A DNA stretch of 5,410 bases, taken from contig CAXGUU010000228.1 of the NCBI GenBank assembly GCA_964012875.1, forward strand, positions 1 through 5,410. The letters are read 5' to 3'. The position numbers were made by a program, and so were the translations under genes. This stretch comes from CAXGUU01 sp964012875 (GTDB lineage: Bacteria > Pseudomonadota > Gammaproteobacteria > Ga0077536). Position 1 is the first letter of the stretch, and the number at the start of each line of letters is the position of its first letter. The notes under the pieces are model-generated. The model made no database searches and had not been told where the DNA came from. It worked only from the letters and a program-made list of their open reading frames with translations. This document shows, piece after piece, positions 1 to 5,410 of this stretch.

Positions 1-254
1 CCATTGGCCATCCGCGAGCCGGTCGTACCGGTGCCCAGTTCCTCTAGGGCCTTCTGACCAGCTGCGATGCAGTCGGCATCGAAAGTCAGACCGAGATAAT
101 TGTTTGTCCCGGCCATGATCGTCTCGCGCCCCTGGATAACCGCTCGCGTCGCGCTTAGCGTACGCTCTATAACGATATCAGTAGGATTGGTCGGCAATTG
201 CTCGAGTTGCGCTCTAATCCCCGCAGCTTCGCCAAACTTGTCTAACAACGCCAT
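1..254 (-). CDS. spt: Alpha-oxoamine synthase, probable serine palmitoyltransferase (partial, N-terminus)
   Basis: The ATG at 254 opens a frame that stays open to the window edge (84 codons plus two bases), so only the N-terminus is seen and the gene continues beyond position 1. The visible protein carries two hallmarks of the PLP-dependent alpha-oxoamine synthases (AONS, KBL, ALAS and SPT): NNYLGL at residues 51-56 and GTGTTGSRMANG at 74-85, the last glycine codon being incomplete. The family condenses an amino acid with an acyl thioester and loses CO2. The PLP-binding lysine and the substrate-determining residues lie outside the window. It starts 7 bases after the ACP gene stops, and an AGGAAAG-like ribosome site lies inside the end of that gene. 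With an ACP, a reductase and an acyl-ACP synthetase upstream, I infer a serine palmitoyltransferase making 3-oxosphinganine from acyl-ACP. A KBL- or CqsA-like enzyme using another amino acid cannot be excluded. The family is firm; the substrate is inferred. Confidence 0.8.
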   Translation of the reverse strand, partial: MALLDKFGEAAGIRAQLEQLPTNPTDIVIERTLSATRAVIQGRETIMAGTNNYLGLTFDADCIAAGQKALEELGTGTTGSRMAN

Positions 255-261
255 CCGCGTT

Positions 262-504
262 TCAGCTTTCCTGCAAAGCCAGAATCACGCTGGCGAGGTC
301 ATCGAAGGTATTTACATCGGCGAGCTTGTCTTCGTTGATATTGAGATCAAAGCGATCTTCGACATCACACAAATATTCGATCACCTGAATTGACTCAAGC
401 GCGAGATCGGCAATGAGCGCTGTCCGGCCTTCCAATGCGCGGTCGAACTCGTGCGACTGTTTAAAGAGTCGGATCAGTTCGTCGATGATTTCTTGTTTCT
501 GCAT
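262..504 (-). CDS. Dedicated acyl carrier protein (AcpR-like)
   Basis: This is an 80-residue stand-alone acyl carrier protein. The phosphopantetheine attachment serine is S38 in the context DLALESIQVIEYL, where ES-I replaces the usual DS-L of housekeeping AcpP. It is followed by the acidic helix II/III pattern EYLCDVEDRF, and helix IV is FDDLASVILAL near the end. I chose the ATG at 504, not an in-frame ATG at 576. The upstream start would overlap the previous gene by 67 bases and add 24 basic residues unlike any ACP, whereas MQKQEIIDEL is a normal helix I. The gene begins 5 bases after the reductase stop and ends 7 bases before the oxoamine synthase, so it is most likely cotranscribed and translationally coupled. 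Its likely job is to carry the fatty acyl group from the upstream ligase to the downstream synthase, as the specialised ACP of the Caulobacter ceramide cluster does. The fold is firm; the partners are inferred from context. Confidence 0.92.
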   Translation of the reverse strand: MQKQEIIDELIRLFKQSHEFDRALEGRTALIADLALESIQVIEYLCDVEDRFDLNINEDKLADVNTFDDLASVILALQES

Positions 505-509
505 TTCAC

Positions 510-1433
510 TTAGCCGGACGCTCGATCGGTAAACGTAAGGCGGGCACCTTCTGCCAAGTCGACTTCGGGTTTCCACGAAGTCTTCTCACGGAGCGGGCGA
601 TTATTGCAAAGCCACGCCGGCTCCGAAAGCTCAGCGACCTTGCCGGGTGTCAGCATTGGCCGATAACCGAAGACTCGCGCAAGCGTGGAGTTGCCATGGG
701 CTAACGCCGAAAATAACCATCTCGGCACGAACACCCTTACTACGCGGCGGCCACCAACGGCTTCGATGATGTCATCCCAGCCGTACCCTTGAGGAAATCC
801 GTCGTCCGGCTCGTAGATTTGATGTGTGGAATCGTCACGCGCCTTCATCACAGCCAGGATCGCGGTCACGAGGTCACCGACGTATAGCAGTGACAGCTTT
901 TGCGTGGCAGGTCCGACAATTACGGCCACGCCTCGCCGAATCCAGGAAAGCAACGGCCGCATTTCTCGATCGCCAGGGCCATACACTGCCGGCGGTCTCA
1001 AGATCACCCAGTCCAGCTCAGGCGCCGATAGCAACACTTGTTCACCGCGCGACTTACTGGCCGCATAGCTTGACAGATGAGGGCGGGTTGCGGCCAAGCT
1101 TGAGATGAGAACCAGGCGGCACGGTCTATTTGTGTCACGCATCGCGCCGATCAAGCGGTCGACGCCCGTGACATTGGCGAGCTCGAAATCCGCCGGCGTC
1201 CGCCCTCGCACCGACCCTGCGCAGTAGATGACCACGTCAACGTCGGCGAGGACGCGTTGCCACGCTGGTTGATCGTCCAGGTCGAACGATTCGATTGCGC
1301 AGCCTGCCTCAAGAGCCCTCGGGGGTCGGCGCCCGGGCCGGACGACGAGCGTCAGCTGGTGTCCGTTCGCTAGCAGGGCCCGCGACAGATGGCGACCGAT
1401 AAATCCGGTAGCCCCCGTCAGTACGACGTGAAT
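510..1433 (-). CDS. cerR: NAD(P)-dependent epimerase/reductase, probable ceramide reductase CerR, ATT start
   Basis: This is an extended short-chain dehydrogenase of 307 residues. The N-terminal Rossmann motif is TGATGFIG at residues 6-13, and the next cofactor-fold strand ends VVIYCAG at 67-73. The active site shows ISS at 110-112 and Y123-xxx-K127 (YAASK). RPPAVYGPGD follows near 146-155, and the C-terminus has the TPGKVAEL...W and DLAEGARLTF pattern common to NAD-dependent epimerase/dehydratase family members. The first standard start codon in frame is a GTG at 1235, which would delete the whole cofactor motif. An ATT at 1433-1431 lies in the expected place with AAGGA nine bases upstream, so I take ATT as the start. 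The gene lies 12 bases after the ligase stop and is in the same frame as it. By cluster order it matches Caulobacter CerR, which reduces the 3-oxo group of the ceramide precursor. The family is firm, and the substrate is inferred from neighbours. A sugar or steroid-like epimerase role is the alternative. Confidence 0.8.
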   Translation of the reverse strand: MHVVLTGATGFIGRHLSRALLANGHQLTLVVRPGRRPPRALEAGCAIESFDLDDQPAWQRVLADVDVVIYCAGSVRGRTPADFELANVTGVDRLIGAMRDTNRPCRLVLISSLAATRPHLSSYAASKSRGEQVLLSAPELDWVILRPPAVYGPGDREMRPLLSWIRRGVAVIVGPATQKLSLLYVGDLVTAILAVMKARDDSTHQIYEPDDGFPQGYGWDDIIEAVGGRRVVRVFVPRWLFSALAHGNSTLARVFGYRPMLTPGKVAELSEPAWLCNNRPLREKTSWKPEVDLAEGARLTFTDRASG

Positions 1434-1442
1434 CTCTGGTCT

Positions 1443-1447
1443 TCCTT
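1443..1447 (-). promoter_or_regulatory. Shine-Dalgarno AAGGA for the ATT-started reductase gene
   Basis: On the minus strand AAGGA overlaps the TAA stop of the upstream ligase gene and lies nine bases before the ATT at 1433. It is the strongest ribosome site within the operon and its spacing is near ideal for ATT. This decides the start call, because no ATG, GTG or TTG occurs in frame between the ligase stop and 1235. The overlap with the stop codon suggests translation of the reductase is coupled to termination of the ligase. Confidence 0.65.
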
Positions 1448-3188
1448 AGCCCTGGCCGACGGCAAGCTTGCCGGGTTCACTCTGGCTGCGGGCAAGAAAG
1501 TCTTGTTTGGCTTTCGAGCGGGACAGCTTGCCCGACGATGTCCTCGGCAGCGTGCGCGGGGGAACCAGATCGATATGACACTTGATGCCGAAATGGGTCG
1601 ATATCAGCGCCTGAAGTTCTTCACATAGATCGCGCGCTTTCGCCGGATTTTTTTCTCTTGATTCAACGACCATGACAACCTGGTCGGTACCGCGTTCGTC
1701 AGCGAACGAGAACGCCGATACGTTGCCGAATCGAACGCCCGGGAGGCTTTCAGCCAAATATTCCAGATCGTGCGGCCAGATATTCCTGCCGTTAACAATG
1801 ATGACGTCTTTACGTCGCGCTGTAACCACGACATGATCATCCACGCGGTAACCGATGTCGCCGGTATCAAACCAGCCGTCGTCGGACATGACTTCAACGG
1901 TGGCTCCGGGATTCTGGTAGTAACCACTCATTACGCTGTCACCGCGTAAGCAGATTCGTCCGCACTGGTAATCAGGCAAATCATTGCCTTCGTCATCACG
2001 GATGCTCATTCCGAAACTAGGCAGAATCTTGCCGCAGTCTACGAACGTCAGTGTCTCGATTTCCGAGTCATCTTCCTGAACCAGAACTGCGCCCGTGGTC
2101 GACATTTCTTCGCGGTCAACCTTGCACGAGCTTATACCCGTACCTAACGGCGCAAAGCTGATCGCTAATGCACATTCAGCCATCCCGTAACACGCGACAA
2201 AGGCGTTGGCGTCGAATTTTGCTGGCGCTAAGACATGGGCAAACTGCCGCAGTGGTTCCGGGTTAATGCGTTCCGCACCGACGCAGGCCACCCGCCACGA
2301 ACTCAAATCATAGCGGTCCTGATCGGTGAGTCGGAGTCGCTTTGCGCACAACGCGTAGCCAAAAGGTGGGCTGGAGGAAATCGTCCCGCGATTTTGCGAG
2401 ATGACTTTCAACCACAAGCGCGGTCGCATGGCGAAAGTACGCGGGCTGAGATAGTCGGCGGAAAGCTGACTGGCCAAGGGCAGCAGAACGAAACCGACCA
2501 GCCCCATGTCATGATAGAGCGGCAACCACGCAACCATGCGATCCTGATCGGTGATCTTCAAACCGTGGCAGGATATGTCCCGCAGGTTTGTCATAACGGT
2601 GTGCTGGGATATTTCTACACCACGCGGGAAACGCGTACTGCCAGAGGTGTATTGCAGATATGCGGTCTCGTCAGCGCGCAGGGGTGCCAGTTCAATATTG
2701 CGTTCTGGCAGGACATCAAATTCATCCGGTGTGCCGGCTTTGACGAGATCCAGTCGTTCGACCGCCTGGCGTAAGAATCCGATGTGTGATTCCGGCGCGA
2801 CTGCGATGTCGGCCCCGCAGCTGTCGAGCATGCGTTCGAGTTGTTCGACGTAGGCCTTGCGTGCACCCATCTGGAAGCCTGCCGGTAACGCCACCGGAAT
2901 GTATCCGGCGTATTGGCAGGCAAAAAAGAACCGATGAAACATCGGTTCAGTTTCCGCCACGATGGCAACACGGCTGCCGCGCTTGCAGCCCAGCCCCACC
3001 AGGCGTCTCGCCAACGCTTGCGCCTGGTCGCGTAATTCCCTGTAGCTGACAACGGCAAAGAGCTCTCCTCGACCGTCATAAAAGTTGTAGCCCGTTTCCC
3101 CGCCTGCTGCGTAGTCGAGCGCTTCGGTGAGCGTATCGAAAGAAGCGTTACGTAGCGGCAGTAACGTATTGGTTTTTGTAGATTTCAT
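1446..3188 (-). CDS. Fatty acyl-AMP ligase / acyl-ACP synthetase (FAAL family)
   Basis: This is a 580-residue ANL-superfamily adenylating enzyme of normal length for fatty acyl-AMP ligases. In order it shows the P-loop YTSGSTRFPRG (180-190), WLPLYHDMGLVG (221-232), YGMAE (334-338), GWFDTGDIGY (438-447), the hinge region RRKDVIIVNGRN (458-469) and the A10 motif PRTSSGKLSR (548-557) with the probable catalytic lysine K554. The arginine after SGST and the YHDMGLVG block are typical of FAALs rather than acyl-CoA synthetases. The likely reaction is fatty acid plus ATP to acyl-AMP, then transfer to the phosphopantetheine of the small ACP two genes downstream. It is the first gene of the four-gene operon. 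It corresponds in position to the acyl-AcpR synthetase gene of the Caulobacter ceramide cluster, which that species needs to load AcpR. The ATG at 3188 is the only sensible start but has no evident Shine-Dalgarno sequence. The family is very secure; FAAL versus CoA ligase and acyl chain length are inferred. Confidence 0.9.
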   Translation of the reverse strand: MKSTKTNTLLPLRNASFDTLTEALDYAAGGETGYNFYDGRGELFAVVSYRELRDQAQALARRLVGLGCKRGSRVAIVAETEPMFHRFFFACQYAGYIPVALPAGFQMGARKAYVEQLERMLDSCGADIAVAPESHIGFLRQAVERLDLVKAGTPDEFDVLPERNIELAPLRADETAYLQYTSGSTRFPRGVEISQHTVMTNLRDISCHGLKITDQDRMVAWLPLYHDMGLVGFVLLPLASQLSADYLSPRTFAMRPRLWLKVISQNRGTISSSPPFGYALCAKRLRLTDQDRYDLSSWRVACVGAERINPEPLRQFAHVLAPAKFDANAFVACYGMAECALAISFAPLGTGISSCKVDREEMSTTGAVLVQEDDSEIETLTFVDCGKILPSFGMSIRDDEGNDLPDYQCGRICLRGDSVMSGYYQNPGATVEVMSDDGWFDTGDIGYRVDDHVVVTARRKDVIIVNGRNIWPHDLEYLAESLPGVRFGNVSAFSFADERGTDQVVMVVESREKNPAKARDLCEELQALISTHFGIKCHIDLVPPRTLPRTSSGKLSRSKAKQDFLARSQSEPGKLAVGQG

Positions 3189-3190
3189 GT

Positions 3191-3203
3191 GAAACGTGGT
3201 TTC
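3191..3203. repeat. Inverted repeat GAAAC-GTG-GTTTC directly before the ligase start
   Basis: This is a perfect five-base inverted repeat with a three-base centre. It occupies positions -15 to -3 relative to the ATG at 3188, where a Shine-Dalgarno sequence would be expected. It could be a weak leader hairpin or part of an operator, or chance. Arms this short carry little statistical weight. Confidence 0.3.
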
Positions 3204-3266
3204 GTTACAGAGACTGAATCAACAAATCGACACGGTCGGTTTGCCCCGTTTGAAACAGCGGGCTGA

Positions 3267-3272
3267 ATTATA
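3267..3272 (-). promoter_or_regulatory. Candidate -10 hexamer (TATAAT) for the lipid operon
   Basis: Read on the minus strand, a consensus sigma-70 type TATAAT lies 78 bases upstream of the ligase ATG, giving a leader of about 70 bases. It is preceded by and overlaps the eight-base palindrome AACCGGTT (3272-3279), which could be an operator half. No good -35 box is visible: at 15 bases spacing TCAATA matches three of six consensus bases, and at 17 bases the match is poor. The promoter would therefore be weak or activator-dependent, if real. Confidence 0.4.
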
Positions 3273-3555
3273 ACCGGTTCGTAACATTATTGAGGTAATT
3301 TATTTAACTTTCGCTTTCTAAACGAAAATAGCCGTATGACGCGGTGGGCGTAATTCTTAGTATTTAATCGCGTCTGCCGACAAACCGTAAATGGCTCTGA
3401 GGTCAGATTTTGGTCGCACCGGCAAAAATATGCAATAAGTTGTTGAGTTTACTTGCTAGAATCAGCTTGGTAACGGCGATTGAAAACGCATCAAATGGAC
3501 ACCCGGCCGACCGTGACCGGACTGATTGTTAGGGCAACGCGCGACGGCCGCAGTT

Positions 3556-3593
3556 CCGGCTTCCAGCCGGCGCCTGGGTTCTGAGGCTCAGAA
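3556..3593. repeat. Two adjacent small hairpins downstream of imuB
   Basis: Two perfect inverted repeats lie 15-52 bases past the imuB stop. The first reached is TTCTGAG-G-CTCAGAA (3579-3593), with seven-base arms around a single base. The second is CCGGCT-TCC-AGCCGG (3556-3570), with six-base arms and a three-base loop. Neither is followed by a run of T on the minus strand, so they are not classic intrinsic terminators. They could stabilise the 3' end of the imuB transcript or assist Rho-dependent termination. The first could also be a symmetric protein-binding site. Confidence 0.4.
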
Positions 3594-3607
3594 TGCGGTT
3601 TCGGTCC

Positions 3608-5182
3608 TCACTCGAAGATACCGTGCAGATACCAATGCCGCTGTCCGCCCAATTCGCGATAAATCCATAAACGTCCGCCGCGGCGAGTCCTGGCAACGAA
3701 GTAATCTCGGGCAATCGCAGCCTCGTCCCACCAGCCATTGACGATGCGCTCTCTTTCGGGAACTAAATCCAAAGGACCATCAAAGAACGGCTGTCCTTGG
3801 TCATCCCGAAGCTTGAGCGCCTGCCGCAATAACCATAACGGCCGTCGGACACGCTTATCCTCAACATGAGACAGGCCCTGGTAATGGTAATGAGAGGCAG
3901 ACATCGGCTGCAGCCAGCGCCAGGCAGTGTCCGGATTATGCTCGGCTTCGATCCCCAGACACCGTAGCGCAGTGGTGCCACAACGCGACCGCAGGCGATC
4001 AACAAAGCCAGCATAAGCTTCTTGCTCGGTGGTGTTTCCGGATTTAAACAAATCCCGACTGCCGGGCACAGCGCCGAAGGTGATGTCTGCAACGTGCAGA
4101 CCAATACCCTTGACCGGGCCGGACAGGACTGTTCGTGTCAGGGTTTCCCGCAGTAACAGCAACAAGTGTTGTGGATCACGTGTTGGCTGGCTTGCGCGCA
4201 GCTCAAAAATTTCCGGTTTGCGATCACAGCCCAGCAAGCGCCAGCGTATATGCCTGACCGTTGCTGCATGTGCGGTGAGGTATCCATGCAGTTCATTAAG
4301 CAAACGTTCACCGGCCGTTAACAGCTCACGACTGTTTTCAATATCCCAGGGCAGTTCTATTTCGGCATCAAAACTGCGCGGCGCCTGAAAAACATATCTC
4401 GGATCAGGTTGATCGCCATAGAGCTGATCCAACCGGGTAAGAAAGTCGGGCGATAATCGACGGGCAAGGCCCTCTCGTGGCAAACGCCTACACTCTCCTA
4501 GGCATTTCACGCCGAGATTGTGCAGTGCTGCTTCCTGCTTCCTTTCAAGCCGTAAGGAAGTAATCGGCAAACACGCTAAAGTAGCCTTCAGCTGGCACAA
4601 TTCCAACACGGTTTTTCGCGGGTTTGAACGGGCCAAAACCGAAGCTGCTGCCGGTGTTGGTGCCACCGCGTAGTCGAAACGGTAACCCAGTCGGCGCAGC
4701 CCCTGGCGCAAGCGACTCAGCAGTGCCTCAAGTCCGCCATAGAGTTTAAGACTACCCTTGATTTCAATCAGGAGACCATCCGGCTCGACCAGACTGATCT
4801 CAGAGCTTATTTGCATCGTCCACATTGCAAGCCGTTCCAAAGCTCGCCGTTCTGCCTGAGGCTGGCGCGTCAGTACCTTAATATGCCCCAGAGCATGGGC
4901 TGCATTAAGCGGCATTCCCACACGGATGCCCATACAAGCGGCCTTGCGGTTGGTCATGATCACCGATGCATTACGTCCCTCCCCTCCTGCAAGCACACAA
5001 GCCTGTCCATCCTCGACACTTCGCGTCAGCACTTCCAATGGCAAGGCCGGTAAATGCAGGTGCAACCACAAGCCCGAGTGTTGTAGCGTTGCCCGGGGTT
5101 GATGCCGGGGACGATCTCGATGACTGAAATTGAGGCTATCGCTCAGAGCAGGCGTATATGCATGACTTGCGACACTATTCAT
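3608..5182 (-). CDS. imuB: ImuB, inactive Y-family polymerase homologue of the SOS mutasome
   Basis: This 524-residue protein shows the ImuB layout. A Y-family palm/finger region begins with LWLHLHLPALPLE (38-50), continues with DGLLIEIKGSLKLYGG (135-150) and YAVAPTPAAASVLA (171-184), and is followed by the little-finger region. The ImuB-specific C-terminus has RRPLWLL (446-452), GPLDLVPERERIVNGWWD (469-486), RDYFVA (492-497) and RLWIYRE...WYLHGIFE at the end. Two of three polymerase acidic positions appear lost: the first aspartate aligns with H43 and the glutamate of the SIDE-like motif with G136, while D135 remains. This is usual for ImuB, which works as an adaptor linking the sliding clamp, ImuA and DnaE2. 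The ATG at 5182 has a good GGAG site. It adds about 36 residues before the usual family start, where a TTG at 5071 is the only nearby alternative. imuA lies 22 bases upstream. dnaE2 is not found downstream. Confidence 0.95.
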   Translation of the reverse strand: MNSVASHAYTPALSDSLNFSHRDRPRHQPRATLQHSGLWLHLHLPALPLEVLTRSVEDGQACVLAGGEGRNASVIMTNRKAACMGIRVGMPLNAAHALGHIKVLTRQPQAERRALERLAMWTMQISSEISLVEPDGLLIEIKGSLKLYGGLEALLSRLRQGLRRLGYRFDYAVAPTPAAASVLARSNPRKTVLELCQLKATLACLPITSLRLERKQEAALHNLGVKCLGECRRLPREGLARRLSPDFLTRLDQLYGDQPDPRYVFQAPRSFDAEIELPWDIENSRELLTAGERLLNELHGYLTAHAATVRHIRWRLLGCDRKPEIFELRASQPTRDPQHLLLLLRETLTRTVLSGPVKGIGLHVADITFGAVPGSRDLFKSGNTTEQEAYAGFVDRLRSRCGTTALRCLGIEAEHNPDTAWRWLQPMSASHYHYQGLSHVEDKRVRRPLWLLRQALKLRDDQGQPFFDGPLDLVPERERIVNGWWDEAAIARDYFVARTRRGGRLWIYRELGGQRHWYLHGIFE

Positions 5183-5189
5183 ACTTTAT

Positions 5190-5193
5190 CTCC
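5190..5193 (-). promoter_or_regulatory. Shine-Dalgarno GGAG for imuB
   Basis: GGAG lies seven bases before the imuB ATG at 5182, within the 22-base gap after imuA. It supports the long N-terminus over the TTG at 5071, which has no comparable site. Confidence 0.6.
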
Positions 5194-5204
5194 AGCCGCA
5201 TACT

Positions 5205-5410
5205 TCACACGGACAATTGATAACTCTCCCCAGCCCGGCTTCCGCGCGCTTTCAGCAAGGTCAGTTTTAACTCATCGGCATCAGGGTTCCTGCCTGACGG
5301 TTCGAGCTTGAGACGTATTGCTGCGGGTGAAGGATGCCGCGCGAAACTGTTCGGCCTGAATATGACCCCCCAGGTTGAACCTGCTTCAGCAGCTAACTGC
5401 AACCGCCGTA
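5205..5410 (-). CDS. imuA: ImuA (SulA/RecA-like mutasome protein), partial C-terminus
   Basis: An open frame enters from the right edge and stops at 5205, giving the last 67 residues of a longer protein. The pattern RRLQLAAEAGSTWGVIFRP, then HPSPAAIRLKLEP, then LKLTLLKARGSRAG matches the C-terminal end of ImuA proteins: a strand with LAAE.G....LFRP, then PSPAA.RL.LEP, then the basic LLK.RG tail. ImuA is a RecA-like protein, without strict SulA function despite some database names. It binds RecA and ImuB and is needed for damage-induced mutagenesis with DnaE2. The ATPase-like core and start are outside the window. imuB follows after 22 bases, so the two are very likely one operon. The promoter, and any LexA box, must lie upstream of the window edge. 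Confidence 0.85.
   Translation of the reverse strand, partial: RRLQLAAEAGSTWGVIFRPNSFARHPSPAAIRLKLEPSGRNPDADELKLTLLKARGSRAGESYQLSV

Larger units (their letters stand above)
3189..3607. other. Gene-free region between imuB and the acyl-AMP ligase operon
   Basis: I find no credible gene in these 419 bases on either strand; the open stretches are short and lack motifs. The imuB-proximal end (about 3500-3607) is GC-rich and holds two small hairpins. The part around 3285-3370 is AT-rich. A TATAAT hexamer at 3267-3272, on the minus strand, and a short inverted repeat at 3191-3203 lie on the operon side. The region most likely holds the end of imuA-imuB transcription and the promoter and leader of the lipid operon. 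I see no dnaE2 remnant and no RNA gene that I can recognise. Confidence 0.6.

Noticed and set aside
505..576. Longer ACP starting at the ATG at 576
   Set aside because: It would overlap the reductase by 67 bases and add 24 residues without ACP character; the ATG at 504 gives a normal 80-residue ACP.
510..1235. Short reductase starting at GTG 1235
   Set aside because: It removes the TGATGFIG cofactor motif encoded in the same open frame upstream, so the product would not bind NAD(P).
1389..1628. A plus-strand frame across the ligase-reductase junction
   Set aside because: It is antisense to both genes, has no ribosome site that I trust, and its protein resembles nothing known to me.
2235..2774. 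A 179-codon open frame on the plus strand inside the ligase gene
   Set aside because: It lies wholly antisense to a well-supported FAAL gene and its translation shows no recognisable motif or domain.
3211..3230. AATCAA-containing stretch resembling an IHF site
   Set aside because: The second half of the IHF consensus (TTR after four bases) does not match.
3454..3462. Extended -10 (TGCTAGAAT) on the plus strand
   Set aside because: No gene follows on that strand; it would only drive antisense RNA into imuB, and a suitable -35 box is missing.
3189..3607. CRISPR array, tRNA or insertion sequence ends in the gene-free region
   Set aside because: No regularly spaced repeats, no cloverleaf-like sequence and no paired terminal inverted repeats were seen on reading either strand.
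3526..3741. Plus-strand frame of 71 codons over the end of imuB
   Set aside because: It overlaps the conserved ImuB C-terminus on the other strand and has arginine-rich, shadow-like composition.
5175..5201. Eight-residue open frame (ATG to TAG) on the minus strand overlapping the imuB start
   Set aside because: It could couple imuA and imuB translation, but it is too short to distinguish from chance and the GGAG site serves imuB directly.

Overview
The window holds two gene blocks, both read from the minus strand, separated by about 420 bases without a gene. The protein families point to a proteobacterium. ImuA/ImuB pairs are typical of Alpha-, Beta- and Gammaproteobacteria. I cannot name the genus, and a gammaproteobacterium is only a guess.

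Right-hand block (5410 down to 3608): the C-terminal end of imuA, then a complete imuB. These encode accessory proteins of the SOS-inducible mutagenic DNA repair system (mutasome). ImuB is a Y-family polymerase homologue that lacks polymerase catalytic residues and acts as an adaptor between the sliding clamp, ImuA and the polymerase DnaE2. dnaE2 often follows imuB, but it does not do so here.

Middle (3607 down to 3189): no gene. It contains two small hairpins just past imuB, an AT-rich stretch, a TATAAT hexamer that may be the promoter of the left-hand operon, and a short inverted repeat directly before the first start codon.

Left-hand block (3188 down to 1): a tightly packed operon of four genes. 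They are a fatty acyl-AMP ligase/acyl-ACP synthetase, a short-chain NAD(P)-dependent epimerase/reductase, an 80-residue stand-alone acyl carrier protein, and the N-terminus of a PLP-dependent alpha-oxoamine synthase that runs off the window. The gaps between genes are 12, 5 and 7 bases. This set and gene order match the bacterial ceramide (sphingolipid) genes described in Caulobacter (spt, acpR, cerR and the acyl-AcpR synthetase gene). The inferred pathway is as follows. The ligase loads a fatty acid on the dedicated ACP. The synthase condenses acyl-ACP with an amino acid, serine if it is a true serine palmitoyltransferase. The reductase later reduces the 3-oxo group. The N-acyltransferase (bCerS) needed to complete ceramide is not in the window.

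The most unusual point is the reductase gene. Its reading frame has no ATG, GTG or TTG that would preserve the nucleotide-binding motif. An ATT codon sits at exactly the expected start, with a good Shine-Dalgarno sequence (AAGGA) nine bases upstream, which suggests a rare ATT start.
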